A stretch of DNA of 59,494 bases from an uncultured Alkalilimnicola sp. (lineage in GTDB: Bacteria; Pseudomonadota; Gammaproteobacteria; Nitrococcales; AK92): NCBI GenBank assembly GCA_937951875.1, contig CALGAN010000012.1:1-59494 (forward strand), read 5' to 3'. A program made the position numbers and the translations under genes. Positions 43,872 through 53,151 of this stretch are shown one piece after another; position 1 is the stretch's first letter; each line of letters starts with the position of its first letter. The notes under the pieces were generated by a model. That model had not been told where the DNA came from and searched no databases. It saw only the letters and a list, made by a program, of their open reading frames with translations.

Positions 43872-44705
43872 ATGAAGCCGCAAACCGCCTCCGCCACCCC
43901 GTCCCGGGAAACGCTCGGCGCCGAGCGGGCTCTGGCGTTGTTCACGCGCCCGCGGCGCACGCCGCCAGCCGAGGACGAACGTGCCTTCCTCGACCGGGCG
44001 CGCCGCCGCACGGTTCTGTACGACGGGCTGTCGCTGGCCGCCTGGCAGTGGGGCAGCGCCGGACCGTGCGTGCTGCTGGTGCACGGCTGGGAAAGCCACG
44101 CCGGTCACTGGCGCGCGCTGATCGAGCGGCTGCTCGGCGACGGCTTCCAGGTGGTCGCCTTCGACGCCCCGGCGCACGGCCAATCCGGCGGCGACAGCAC
44201 CGACGTGGTGGACATCGGCCGCGCCACGCTCGCCGTCGCCGCGCAACTCGGCCCGGTCGACGCGGTCGTCGGCCACTCGGTCGGCTCGCCGGCGGTGCTG
44301 TACGCCCTGTCCCAGGGCCTGCGTGTGCGCGGCAGCGTGCACATCGCCGGACCGAGTTCGCTGCGCCGCGTGCTGGACGGCTTCGCCCGCCAGGGGCGGA
44401 TGGAGGATGCGGAGCGGTGGCGCTTCCAGCGCCTGGTGGAGGAGCGCATCGCCCTGCCGCTGGACGACATGGAACTGCCGGCGCTGCAGCGCGGCCTGCT
44501 GCATCGGGGCCTGATCCTGCACGACCCGCATGATCCGGAAGTGCCCTATGCGGCGAGCGAGGCGCTGCACCGGGTATGGCCGACCTCGACCCTGCTGCCC
44601 CTGGAAGGCCCGGGCCATCGGCGCATCATCCGCGACCCCGCCGCGCTCGACGCCATCGCCGACTTCCTGGCGCGCACCGCCACCGACGGGAGGGCCTCGG
44701 CATGA
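43872..44705 (+). CDS. Alpha/beta hydrolase
   Basis: 277 residues from the ATG at 43872 (GGGAG eight bases upstream). The alpha/beta-hydrolase core shows the oxyanion region LLVHGWESHAGHW, FDAPAHGQSGG, the nucleophile elbow GHSVGS (Ser), and a late aspartate/histidine in DPHDPEVPY and GPGHRRII. The substrate is not identifiable; esterase activity is likely. It overlaps the MFS exporter gene by 4 bases and is divergent from the TetR gene. The pairing suggests hydrolysis and export of a toxic ester or antibiotic, inferred from context only. Confidence 0.86.
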   Translation: MKPQTASATPSRETLGAERALALFTRPRRTPPAEDERAFLDRARRRTVLYDGLSLAAWQWGSAGPCVLLVHGWESHAGHWRALIERLLGDGFQVVAFDAPAHGQSGGDSTDVVDIGRATLAVAAQLGPVDAVVGHSVGSPAVLYALSQGLRVRGSVHIAGPSSLRRVLDGFARQGRMEDAERWRFQRLVEERIALPLDDMELPALQRGLLHRGLILHDPHDPEVPYAASEALHRVWPTSTLLPLEGPGHRRIIRDPAALDAIADFLARTATDGRASA

Positions 44706-45913
44706 GCGCGCCGCACGGCTTCGCCACACCCGCCCCGGAGCGGCCGGCCGCCGGCGCGCTCCCGCTGCTCACCGCGCTGCTGATCACGCTCGGCACGCTC
44801 GGCGAAATCTCCAGTCAGCTCTACTTGCCGGCCCTGCCGGAGCTGGCGCGGGAATTCCAGGTCGGCGCCGCGCACGCCCAAGGCTCGCTCTGGGTGTTCC
44901 TGCTCGCCTTCGGCATCGGTCAGCTACTGTTCGGTCCGCTGTCGGACCGGATCGGCCGCCGCCCGGTGCTGCTCGGCGGGCTGGCGCTGTTCGCCGCCGC
45001 CAGCCTGGGCTGCGCCCTGGCCTCCTCGGCGGCGGGCTTCGCGCTGGCGCGCGGCCTGCAAGCGCTGGGTGCGGCGGCGGCGTTCGTCATGTCGCGCGCC
45101 GTCGCCCGCGACCGCTATCCCCTGGTGCAGCTCCCACGCTTGTTCGCCACCATGACCCTGGCCCTGGCGATCGCCGTGGCCGCGGCGCCGACCCTGGGCG
45201 GCCTGATCACCGAGCGTTGGGGCTGGCGCGCCGCCTTTCCTCCGCTCGCCCTGCTCGGCGCGGCGCTGACGCTGGTGGCGCTGCTGCGCTTCCGCGAGAG
45301 CCATCCCGCGCTCGGCGCCGGTACCGTTGGACTGCTGCGCGACTACGCGGCACCGCTGCGCGAGCGCGCCTTCCTCGGCTACGCCCTGCCGATGGCGCTG
45401 GTGTACGGCGCGATGCTCACCTACGTCTCCAGCGCGCCGGTGGTGGTGCGGGAGCTGCTCGGCGCGTCGCCGCGCCAGATGGGGCTGCTGTTCGGCGCGA
45501 TCCTGTCCGGCTTCATCGTCGGCATCGCCGCCTCGCGCCAGCTGGCGGCGAAGCTCGGGCCGCGCCGCCTGACCGGCTACGGCGTGGCGCTGGCGCTGGC
45601 GTTCGCGCTCGTGACCGCACTGGCTTGCTGGCGCTGGGGGCTGGAGCTGCGCAGCGTGATCGCGCCGCAGCTGCTGCTCACCCTGGGGGCGGGCTTGCTG
45701 TTCCCGAACGCGGCGGCGGGAGCGCTGGCGCCGTTTGGCGCCCGCGCCGGGCTGGCGGCGGCGCAGCTTGGCTTCCTGCAGATGCTGGCTGGCGCCGGTT
45801 TCGCCCTACTCGCCGGCCTGACCAGCGACGGCAGCGCATGGTCGATGTTGCTGGTGCAGACCGGCTGCGCGGCGGCGGCCTTCCTGAGCTTTCGGCTGCT
45901 GCCGCGCGCTTGA
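44702..45913 (+). CDS. Bcr/CflA-type MFS drug exporter
   Basis: 403 residues with twelve predicted transmembrane helices. The start at 44702 overlaps the hydrolase stop (ATGA). Family markers: LYLPALPELAREFQ in helix 1, then the MFS motif A region GPLSDRIGRRPVLLGG, and LGGLITERWGWRAAF at helix 5-6. This matches the DHA1 Bcr/CflA branch, which exports bicyclomycin, chloramphenicol, sulphonamides or polyamines in other bacteria. The real substrate here is unknown. Convergent with der, 12 bases away. Confidence 0.9.
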   Translation: MSAPHGFATPAPERPAAGALPLLTALLITLGTLGEISSQLYLPALPELAREFQVGAAHAQGSLWVFLLAFGIGQLLFGPLSDRIGRRPVLLGGLALFAAASLGCALASSAAGFALARGLQALGAAAAFVMSRAVARDRYPLVQLPRLFATMTLALAIAVAAAPTLGGLITERWGWRAAFPPLALLGAALTLVALLRFRESHPALGAGTVGLLRDYAAPLRERAFLGYALPMALVYGAMLTYVSSAPVVVRELLGASPRQMGLLFGAILSGFIVGIAASRQLAAKLGPRRLTGYGVALALAFALVTALACWRWGLELRSVIAPQLLLTLGAGLLFPNAAAGALAPFGARAGLAAAQLGFLQMLAGAGFALLAGLTSDGSAWSMLLVQTGCAAAAFLSFRLLPRA

Positions 45914-45925
45914 GGCGCGAACCGG

Positions 45926-47332
45926 CTACTTGTTGCGCTTGACGAAACGCATCAAGCGCCGCTTGCGGGCGATCTGGCGGGGCGTGAGCATGTTCTTACG
46001 CCCCTCGAACGGATTCTCGCCGCTGCGGAACTCGATCCGCACCGGCGTACCGGCCAGGTCGAAGGCCTTGCGGAACACGTTGACCAGGTAGCGGCGGTAA
46101 GTGGCCGGCACCTCGTCGACCTGATTGCCGTGAATGACGATGATCGGCGGGTTCTGGCCGCCCTGGTGGGCATAGCGCAGCTTGATCCGCCGTCCCTGGA
46201 TGCGCGGCGGCGGATACTGGGTGACAGCGTCGGCGAGCACTTGGTTGAGCTGCGGCGTGGGCAGCTTGCGCACCGCGGCGTCGTAGGCCTTGCGCACCGA
46301 GTCCAGCAGCAGGCCCACGCCCGAGCCGTGCAGCGCCGACACGAAATGCACCCGGGCGAAGTCGAGGAAGCTCAACTTGACGTCGAGCAGCCGCCGCACC
46401 TCGTCCTTCTGGGTCTGGTCCAGGCCGTCCCACTTGTTCACCGCCAGCACCATGGCGCGGCCGGCCTCCAGCGCGTGACCGACCAGGGTCGCGTCCTGCT
46501 CGGTGACGCCCTCGCGGGCGTCCACCACCATGATCACCACATTGGCCCGCTCGATCGCCTGCAGCGTCTTGATGACGCTGAACTTCTCGATCACGTCGTG
46601 CACCTGGCCGCGGCGCCGCACGCCGGCGGTGTCGATCAGGGTGTAGCGCTGGCCGTCCTTCTCGAACGGGATGTAGATGCTGTCGCGGGTGGTCCCGGGC
46701 ATGTCGTACACCAGCACCCGCTCCTCGCCCAGCAGGCGATTCACCAGCGTGCTCTTGCCGACGTTGGGGCGGCCGATCACCGCCACCGCGATACGGTCGG
46801 GCTCGTCGCTGGGCGCCAGCTCCTCGCCGGGCTCCGCCTCGACCGGGAAGCCGGCCAGCACCTGCTCCATCAGCGCCGCCACGCCGTTGCCGTGCGCGGC
46901 GGCGATGGCGTGGATCTGGGTGAAGCCGAGACTGTGGAAATCGGCCATGGCGGTGGCCTTGTTCAGGCCATCGACCTTGTTCACCACCAGGGACACCGGC
47001 TTGCCGCTGCGCCGCAGCCAGCCGGCCAGCTGCTCGGCGGCGACGGTCAGGCCGGCGCGGCCGTCGACCAGGAACAGCACCGCATCGGCTTCCTCGACCG
47101 CGCGCAACGCCTGCTGCTGCATGCCTTGCTCCACACCCTCGGGATCGCCGGCGATACCGCCGGTATCGACCACGATGTACGGCCGCGGTCCGACCTTGCC
47201 GCGGCCGTACTGGCGATCGCGGGTAAGGCCGGGATAATCCGCCACCAGGGCGTCACGGCTACGGGTGAGATAGTTGAACAGGGTGGACTTGCCCACGTTG
47301 GGCTGGCCCACCAGAGCGATGACCGGATCCAT
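45926..47332 (-). CDS. der: Ribosome-assembly GTPase Der (EngA)
   Basis: Double-GTPase needed for late 50S subunit assembly. The 468 residues contain two G domains: G1 GQPNVGKST with DTGG early in the protein, and GRPNVGKST with DTAGVRRRG and NKWDG in the second. A C-terminal KH-like domain (RRIKLRYAHQGGQNPPIIVIHGN) and a basic tail follow. Stands alone on the minus strand, convergent with the exporter gene. Confidence 0.97.
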   Translation of the reverse strand: MDPVIALVGQPNVGKSTLFNYLTRSRDALVADYPGLTRDRQYGRGKVGPRPYIVVDTGGIAGDPEGVEQGMQQQALRAVEEADAVLFLVDGRAGLTVAAEQLAGWLRRSGKPVSLVVNKVDGLNKATAMADFHSLGFTQIHAIAAAHGNGVAALMEQVLAGFPVEAEPGEELAPSDEPDRIAVAVIGRPNVGKSTLVNRLLGEERVLVYDMPGTTRDSIYIPFEKDGQRYTLIDTAGVRRRGQVHDVIEKFSVIKTLQAIERANVVIMVVDAREGVTEQDATLVGHALEAGRAMVLAVNKWDGLDQTQKDEVRRLLDVKLSFLDFARVHFVSALHGSGVGLLLDSVRKAYDAAVRKLPTPQLNQVLADAVTQYPPPRIQGRRIKLRYAHQGGQNPPIIVIHGNQVDEVPATYRRYLVNVFRKAFDLAGTPVRIEFRSGENPFEGRKNMLTPRQIARKRRLMRFVKRNK

Positions 47333-47389
47333 GATGTTATGGCTGCTCCCGAAAGGGGGCGCTAAGGATACCAGAAGGCCGCCGCCGCT

Positions 47390-49024
47390 TCAGACACTTA
47401 GCCGTTCCTGCTCGGAGCGCGGCGGCAGGATGTCCAGCGCCGCGGCCAGCAGATCGCGGGTATAGGGCTGCTGTGGCGCGGTGAAGACCCGCTCGGCGTC
47501 GCCGGCCTCCACCAGCTGGCCGTGGCGCATCACCAGGATACGGTGGCTCAGCGCCCGCACCACCTTCAAGTCGTGGCTGATGAACACGAACGCCAGCCGG
47601 TGCCTGGCCTGGAGCGTGCGCAGCAGCTCCACCACCTGCGCCTGCACCGAGCGGTCGAGCGCCGAGGTCGGCTCGTCCAGCACCACCAGCCGCGGCTTGA
47701 GCACCAGCGCCCGGGCGAAGGCCACGCGCTGGCGCTGGCCGCCGGATAGCTCGTGCGGGTAGCGGTGGCGCAGCGCCGGATCCAGCCCCACTTCCTCCAG
47801 GGCCTGGGCCACCAAGGCATCGCGCTCGGCGGCGTCGGCGCCGATGCGGTGCAGCTCCAGGCCCTCGGCGACGATCTGCCCCACCGACATGCGTGGGCTC
47901 AGGCTACCGTAAGGATCCTGGAAAACGATCTGCAGCTCGCGGCGCAACGGTCGCAGCGCGCGCGCCGACAAAGCGGAAATGGCGCGACCGTCGAAGTACA
48001 CCGCCCCCTGCGGCCGCAGCAGCCGCAGCAGCGCCAACCCCAGGGTGCTCTTGCCCGAGCCGCTCTCGCCCACCACGCCGACCGTCTCGCCCTGGCGCAC
48101 CGTCAGCGACACGCCATCGACGGCCTTCACATAGTCGCGGGTACGACGCAGCAGCCCGCCCTTGAGCGGAAACCAGACCCGCACGTCCTCGGCCTTGAGC
48201 ACTTCCGGTGCCCCGGGAGGCACCGGCGGCGGCTGTCCCGACGGCTCCGAAGCCAGCAGCTGGCGCGTGTACGGATGCACCGGCTGGGTGAACAACGCCT
48301 CGGTGGTGTTGTGCTCGACGATCTCGCCGTCGCGCATCACGCACACCCGATCGGCCATCTTGCGCACGACGTTGAGATCGTGGGTGATGAGCAGCAGCGC
48401 CATGCCGAGCTGACGCTGCAGGTCCTTGATCAGCGCCAGGATCTGCGCCTGGATGGTGACGTCCAGGGCGGTGGTCGGCTCGTCGGCGATCAGCAGATCC
48501 GGCTCGTTGGCCAGCGCCATGGCGATCATCACCCGCTGACGCTGGCCGCCGGACAGCTCGTGCGGGAAGGCGTTCAGGCGCTTCTCCGGCTCTGGCAGCC
48601 GCACCAGCCGCAGCAGCTCCAGGGTGCGGGCGCGCGCCGCCGCCCGCGACATGCCGCGATGCAACAGCAACGTCTCGCTGACCTGCCGCTCGATGGTATG
48701 CAGCGGGTTGAGCGAGGTCATCGGCTCCTGGAACACCACGCCGACCCGATTGCCCCGGATCTGGCGCAGCAGCGGCTCGGGCGCGCCGACCATCTCCTGC
48801 CCGCGGAAGCGGATGCTGCCGCGCGGATGATGGGCGCGCGGATACGGCAGCAGCTGCAGGATCGACATGGCAGTGACCGACTTGCCGGAGCCGCTCTCGC
48901 CCACCAGCGCCAGGGTCTCGCCCTTGCGCAGCTCGAAGCTCACGCCCTTCACCGCCTGCACCGCGTCGGGACCGTGACCGAAGCTCACCGCCAGATCGTT
49001 CACCTGCAGCAAAGGCTCGCTCAT
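47390..49024 (-). CDS. yejF: Peptide ABC transporter, fused ATP-binding protein (YejF-like)
   Basis: 544 residues with two complete ABC ATPase domains in one chain, as in YejF. First domain: Walker A GESGSGKSV, signature LSGGQRQRV, Walker B LLIADEPTTALD. Second domain: GESGSGKST, LSGGQRQRV, LVVLDEPTSALD. The start MSEPLLQVNDLAVSFG at 49024 overlaps the yejE stop by 4 bases; the frame is open further upstream but only inside yejE. Powers import of peptides or peptide-like compounds through the YejBE pore. Confidence 0.95.
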   Translation of the reverse strand: MSEPLLQVNDLAVSFGHGPDAVQAVKGVSFELRKGETLALVGESGSGKSVTAMSILQLLPYPRAHHPRGSIRFRGQEMVGAPEPLLRQIRGNRVGVVFQEPMTSLNPLHTIERQVSETLLLHRGMSRAAARARTLELLRLVRLPEPEKRLNAFPHELSGGQRQRVMIAMALANEPDLLIADEPTTALDVTIQAQILALIKDLQRQLGMALLLITHDLNVVRKMADRVCVMRDGEIVEHNTTEALFTQPVHPYTRQLLASEPSGQPPPVPPGAPEVLKAEDVRVWFPLKGGLLRRTRDYVKAVDGVSLTVRQGETVGVVGESGSGKSTLGLALLRLLRPQGAVYFDGRAISALSARALRPLRRELQIVFQDPYGSLSPRMSVGQIVAEGLELHRIGADAAERDALVAQALEEVGLDPALRHRYPHELSGGQRQRVAFARALVLKPRLVVLDEPTSALDRSVQAQVVELLRTLQARHRLAFVFISHDLKVVRALSHRILVMRHGQLVEAGDAERVFTAPQQPYTRDLLAAALDILPPRSEQERLSV

Positions 49025-50058
49025 GGCCTGCGCTCCTGGAAGGTCTTGCGCGGGTCGAAGGCGTCGCGCACCGCCTCGCCGATGAACACCAGCAGGCTGA
49101 GCATCACCGCCAGCACCAGGAAAGCGGTGATGCCCAGCCACGGCGCCTGCAGATTGTTCTTGCCCTGCAGCAGCAGCTCGCCGAGCGAAGCCGTGCCGGG
49201 CGGCAGCCCCAGACCGAGGAAGTCGAGCGCGGTCAGCGCGGTGATGGCGCTGGTGAGGATGAAGGGCAGGAAGGTCATGGTCGCCACCATGGCGTTGGGC
49301 AGCACATGGCGCAGCATGATCTTGCGGTCCGGCAGCCCCAGGGCGCGTGCGGCGCGCACGTAGTCGAAGTTGCGCGCCCGCAGCACCTCGGCGCGCACCA
49401 CCGGCACCAGCGCGGTCCAACTGAACAGCAGCATGATACCCAGCAGCCACCAGAAGTTCGGCTCGACCACGCTGGAGAGGATGATCAGCACGAACAGCAC
49501 CGGCAGCCCGGACCAGATCTCGATGGCGCGTTGGCCGAGCAGGTCGACCCAGCCGCCGAAGTAGCCCTGGAGAGCGCCGACGACGATGCCGATCAGCGAG
49601 CTGAACACGGTCAGTGCCAGACCGAACAGCACCGAGATGCGGAAGCCGTAGATCAGTCGCGCCAACACGTCCCGCGCCTGATCGTCGGTGCCGAGCCAGT
49701 TCTCGGCGCTGGGCGGGGTCGGCGCCGGGCGGTCGAGCCGATAGTTGATGGTCTGGGGGCCGTAAGGGATTGGCGGCCAGAGCATCCAGCCGTTCCGCTC
49801 GATCAGCTCGCGCACGAACGGGTCGCGGTACTCGGCCTCGGTGGCGAAATCACCGCCGAAAGTCACCTCCGGATAGGAAAACAGCACCGGGAAGTAGAAC
49901 CTACCGTCGTAGCGCACCAGCAGCGGCTTGTCATTGGCCAGCAGCTCCGCGCCCAGGCTCAGCGCGAACAGCACCACGAAGATCCACAGCGACCACCAGC
50001 CGCGGCGGTTGGCCCTGAACTGCTGCCAGCGACGGCGATTGATCGGGCTCAGCCGCAT
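49021..50058 (-). CDS. yejE: Peptide ABC transporter permease (YejE-like)
   Basis: 345-residue inner-membrane permease of the DppC/YejE class. An N-terminal helix and a periplasmic stretch of about 100 residues (LLVRYDGRFYFPVLFSYPEVTFGGDF) precede five helices. The EAA loop reads RAARALGLPDRKIMLRHVLPNAM. It overlaps yejF by 4 bases and follows yejB closely. Confidence 0.95.
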   Translation of the reverse strand: MRLSPINRRRWQQFRANRRGWWSLWIFVVLFALSLGAELLANDKPLLVRYDGRFYFPVLFSYPEVTFGGDFATEAEYRDPFVRELIERNGWMLWPPIPYGPQTINYRLDRPAPTPPSAENWLGTDDQARDVLARLIYGFRISVLFGLALTVFSSLIGIVVGALQGYFGGWVDLLGQRAIEIWSGLPVLFVLIILSSVVEPNFWWLLGIMLLFSWTALVPVVRAEVLRARNFDYVRAARALGLPDRKIMLRHVLPNAMVATMTFLPFILTSAITALTALDFLGLGLPPGTASLGELLLQGKNNLQAPWLGITAFLVLAVMLSLLVFIGEAVRDAFDPRKTFQERRP

Positions 50059-50062
50059 GCGC

Positions 50063-51139
50063 TCACACCTCCCGCCGCTCGAAGTCGATGCGCGGATCGA
50101 CCAGCACGTAGGCGAGGTCGCCGATCAGGTTCAGCAGCAGGCCGATCAGCGTGTAGATGAACAGCGTGCCGAACACCACCGGATAGTCGCGGTACACCAC
50201 GGCTTCGTAGGCCAGCAAGCCCAGGCCGTCGAGCGAGAAGATGATCTCGATCAGCAACGAGCCGGTGAACAGGATGCCGACGAAGGCCGAAGGGAAGCCG
50301 GCGATCACGATCAGCATGGCGTTGCGGAATACGTGCCGGTACAGCACCGCCCGCTCGGTGAGTCCCTTGGCCCGGGCGGTCATGACGTACTGCTTATTGA
50401 TCTCGTCCAGGAAGGAGTTCTTGGTGAGCATGGTCAAGCCGGCGAAGCCGCCGATCACCATGGACAGCACCGGTAGAGTGATGTGCCAGAAGTAGTCGAC
50501 GATGCGCTGCGGCCAGCTCAGCTCCTGCCAGTTGTCGGAGGTCAGCCCGCGCAGCGGGAACCAGTCCAGGAACGAGCCGCCGGCGAACAGCACCACCAGC
50601 AGCACGGCGAACAGGAAGCTGGGCACGGCGTTGCCGACGATCACCACGGCGCTGGTCCAGAAATCAAAGGGCGTGCCGTCGCGCACGGCTTTCTTGATGC
50701 CCAACGGGATGGAGATCAGGTACACCAGCAGCGTGGTCCACAAGCCCAGCGAGATGGACACCGGCAGTTTGTCGATGATCAGCTGCACCACCGTGCGGTT
50801 CTGGTAGAAGCTCTCGCCGAAGTCGAAGGTGGCGTAGTCCACCAGCATCTTCAGGAAACGCTCGTGCGCCGGCTTGTCGAAGCCGTATTGACGCTCAAGT
50901 TCGGCGATCAGCTCTTCGCGTAGCCCCTGGCCGCCGCGATAGCGGCTCTCGCCGACTGCCGTTTCCATGCCGCCGCCGGCGATGCGGGCGGTGGCGGCGA
51001 CGTCCTGGCGCTCGATCTGCGCCATGATGCGCTCCACCGGCCCACCGGGCGCGAACTGCACGATCACGAAGTTCAGCGCCAGGATCCCGAGCAGGGTCGG
51101 GATCATCAGCAGCAGGCGGCGCAGGATGTAGGCGGCCAT
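50063..51139 (-). CDS. yejB: Peptide ABC transporter permease (YejB-like)
   Basis: 358-residue permease of the DppB/YejB class: an N-terminal helix (LLLMIPTLLGILALNFVIVQF), a periplasmic insertion with GGQGLREELIAELERQYGFDKPAHERF typical of YejB, then the permease core. The EAA region reads TARAKGLTERAVLYRHVFRNAML. Four bases before yejE. Confidence 0.95.
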   Translation of the reverse strand: MAAYILRRLLLMIPTLLGILALNFVIVQFAPGGPVERIMAQIERQDVAATARIAGGGMETAVGESRYRGGQGLREELIAELERQYGFDKPAHERFLKMLVDYATFDFGESFYQNRTVVQLIIDKLPVSISLGLWTTLLVYLISIPLGIKKAVRDGTPFDFWTSAVVIVGNAVPSFLFAVLLVVLFAGGSFLDWFPLRGLTSDNWQELSWPQRIVDYFWHITLPVLSMVIGGFAGLTMLTKNSFLDEINKQYVMTARAKGLTERAVLYRHVFRNAMLIVIAGFPSAFVGILFTGSLLIEIIFSLDGLGLLAYEAVVYRDYPVVFGTLFIYTLIGLLLNLIGDLAYVLVDPRIDFERREV

Positions 51140-51156
51140 CTAGTGGAGCGTCCTCG

Positions 51157-52941
51157 TCATTGCCGGGGTCTCGCCCACCAGATGTCGGTCACCGGCGGCG
51201 TGCCGTACTTGGGCTGGACCTCGGGGTGCGCCAGCCGGTTCCAGTAAGCGACCCGCCAGACCTTGGTGTGCCAGTGCGGCACCACGTAGTGGCCGGCGAG
51301 CAGCACTCGGTCCAAGGCACGGGTGCGAGCGATCAGGCTTTCGCGGTCCGGCGCCATGATCAGCTGCTCGATCAGCGCGTCCACCACCGGATCGCAAATA
51401 CCGGCGTAGTTGTTGGAGCCCTCGGTCTTCGCCGCCTCGCAGCTCCAGTAGTCGCGCTGCTCGTTGCCCGGCGAGTTGGACTGGCCGATCACCTGCACGG
51501 TCATGTCGAAATCGAAGCGCTTCATGCGCTCGATGTACTGCGCCGTGTCTACGGTGCGCGCGCTCGCCTCGATGCCTAGCCGCTCCAGGTTGCGGATATA
51601 AGGCAGCACCACCCGCTCGAACGACGGGTTGAAGAGCAGGATCTCGAAGCGCATCGGCCGCCCGGTGCGGACGTTCACCCGCTTGTTGCCCCGGATCTCC
51701 CAACCTGCCTCCTCCAGCAAGCGGCTGGCGATGCGCAGATTCTCGCGCGATACGCCCTGGCCCGAGGTCACTGGCGCCCGGTACACGCCCTCGAACACCT
51801 CCGGCGGCAGCCGGTCGCGGAACGGCGCCAGCAGCGCCAGCTCGGCCGGACTCGGCGGCTCGCGCGCCGCCAGCTCGGAGTTGGCGAAGTAGCTCTCGGT
51901 GCGGGTGTAGGCGCCGTGGAACAGGTTGGCGTTGGTCCACTCGAAGTCGAAGGCGTAGTTGAGCGCCTGGCGCACCCGCCGGTCGGTGAACGGCTCGCGG
52001 CGGGTGTTCATGAAGAAGCCCTGCATGCCGGCCGGGTTCTCGTGCGCGAACTCTTCCTTGATGATGCGGCCCTCGCGCACCGCCGGTATGTCGTAGGCGG
52101 TGAACCAGGCTTTGGCGATGTTCTCGAGCCGGAAATCGAAGGCCCCGCCCTTGAAAGCCTCCAGCGCCACCGTGCCGTCGCGGTAGTAGTCGAAGCGGAT
52201 GATGTCGAAGTTGTAGCGCCCACGGTTCACCGGCAGATCCCGCCCCCAGTAGTCGGCGACCCGCTCGTAGGTGACCGAGCGGCCGGCGTCGAACTGCTTG
52301 AGACGGTACGGGCCGCTGCCGAGCGGAATGTCATAGCTGGTGGCGGCGAAGTCGCGGCCCTGCCAGTCGTGTTCCGGCAGCACCGGCATCTGGCCGAGGA
52401 TCAGGGGCAGCTCGCGGTTGTCGCTGTGGCGGAAGCGGAACGTCACCTCGCGCGCGGCGGTCTTCTCCACGCTCGCCACGTCCGCCCAGTACGCCCGGTA
52501 CATCGGATGGCCCTGCTTGGTCAGGGTATTGAACGTGAAGATCACGTCCTCCGGCCGCACCGGCTTGCCGTCGTGGAAACGCGCCTCGCGACGCAGACGG
52601 AATTTCACCCAGGAACGGTCCTCGGCCACCTCGATAGCTTCCGCCAGCAGACCGTACTCGGTGAACGGCTCGTCCAGGGAGTGGTAGGTGAGCGTGTCGT
52701 AGATCAGGCCCAGGCCGGCCGCCGCGGTACCCTTGAGGATGAAGTTGTTGAGGCTGTCGAAGGTGCCCAGCGCCGACAGCCGCAGCGTGCCGCCTTTGGG
52801 AGCGTTGGGGTTGACGTAGTCGAAATGGGTGAAACCGGCCCCATACTTCGGTGCACCGTGCAAGGCGACGGCGTGCTGCCAGGCCTGCGCCAGCGGCGCG
52901 GCAAGCACGAGCGTGAGCACCAGTAGCGTGCGGTGGAGCAA
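51157..52941 (-). CDS. yejA: Periplasmic peptide-binding protein (YejA-like)
   Basis: Substrate-binding lipid-free SBP of family 5. I prefer a TTG start at 52941: GGAGAAGGAG lies six bases upstream and the product then begins with a clean signal peptide (LHRTLLVLTLVLAAPLAQA), giving 594 residues. A GTG at 52974 would add eleven residues ahead of that signal. Family features include YGAGFTHFDYVNPNAPKGGTLRLSALGTFDSLNNF and MNTRREPFTDRRVRQALNYAFDF. In E. coli the YejABEF system imports microcin C, and the Pseudomonas counterpart beside fabI imports peptidyl antibiotics. Confidence 0.9.
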   Translation of the reverse strand: MLHRTLLVLTLVLAAPLAQAWQHAVALHGAPKYGAGFTHFDYVNPNAPKGGTLRLSALGTFDSLNNFILKGTAAAGLGLIYDTLTYHSLDEPFTEYGLLAEAIEVAEDRSWVKFRLRREARFHDGKPVRPEDVIFTFNTLTKQGHPMYRAYWADVASVEKTAAREVTFRFRHSDNRELPLILGQMPVLPEHDWQGRDFAATSYDIPLGSGPYRLKQFDAGRSVTYERVADYWGRDLPVNRGRYNFDIIRFDYYRDGTVALEAFKGGAFDFRLENIAKAWFTAYDIPAVREGRIIKEEFAHENPAGMQGFFMNTRREPFTDRRVRQALNYAFDFEWTNANLFHGAYTRTESYFANSELAAREPPSPAELALLAPFRDRLPPEVFEGVYRAPVTSGQGVSRENLRIASRLLEEAGWEIRGNKRVNVRTGRPMRFEILLFNPSFERVVLPYIRNLERLGIEASARTVDTAQYIERMKRFDFDMTVQVIGQSNSPGNEQRDYWSCEAAKTEGSNNYAGICDPVVDALIEQLIMAPDRESLIARTRALDRVLLAGHYVVPHWHTKVWRVAYWNRLAHPEVQPKYGTPPVTDIWWARPRQ

Positions 52942-53151
52942 CCGAATCTCCTTCTCCAGCGTAGATCGAGCCACCGAGACAGCGCTTAGGTTTACACTGC
53001 GTCGCCGGCCGGGTCAAAAGGCGACGACTTGCTAGGCGACGCTCGGGTTTTTTGAGTAAGTTATCGGGGTTGCGTCGGCCGGCCCGGACAAGCGTCAGCC
53101 ACCAGGCCGCCGCCACAGCCAAATCCACTTCTGACAGGATTCGGACACATC

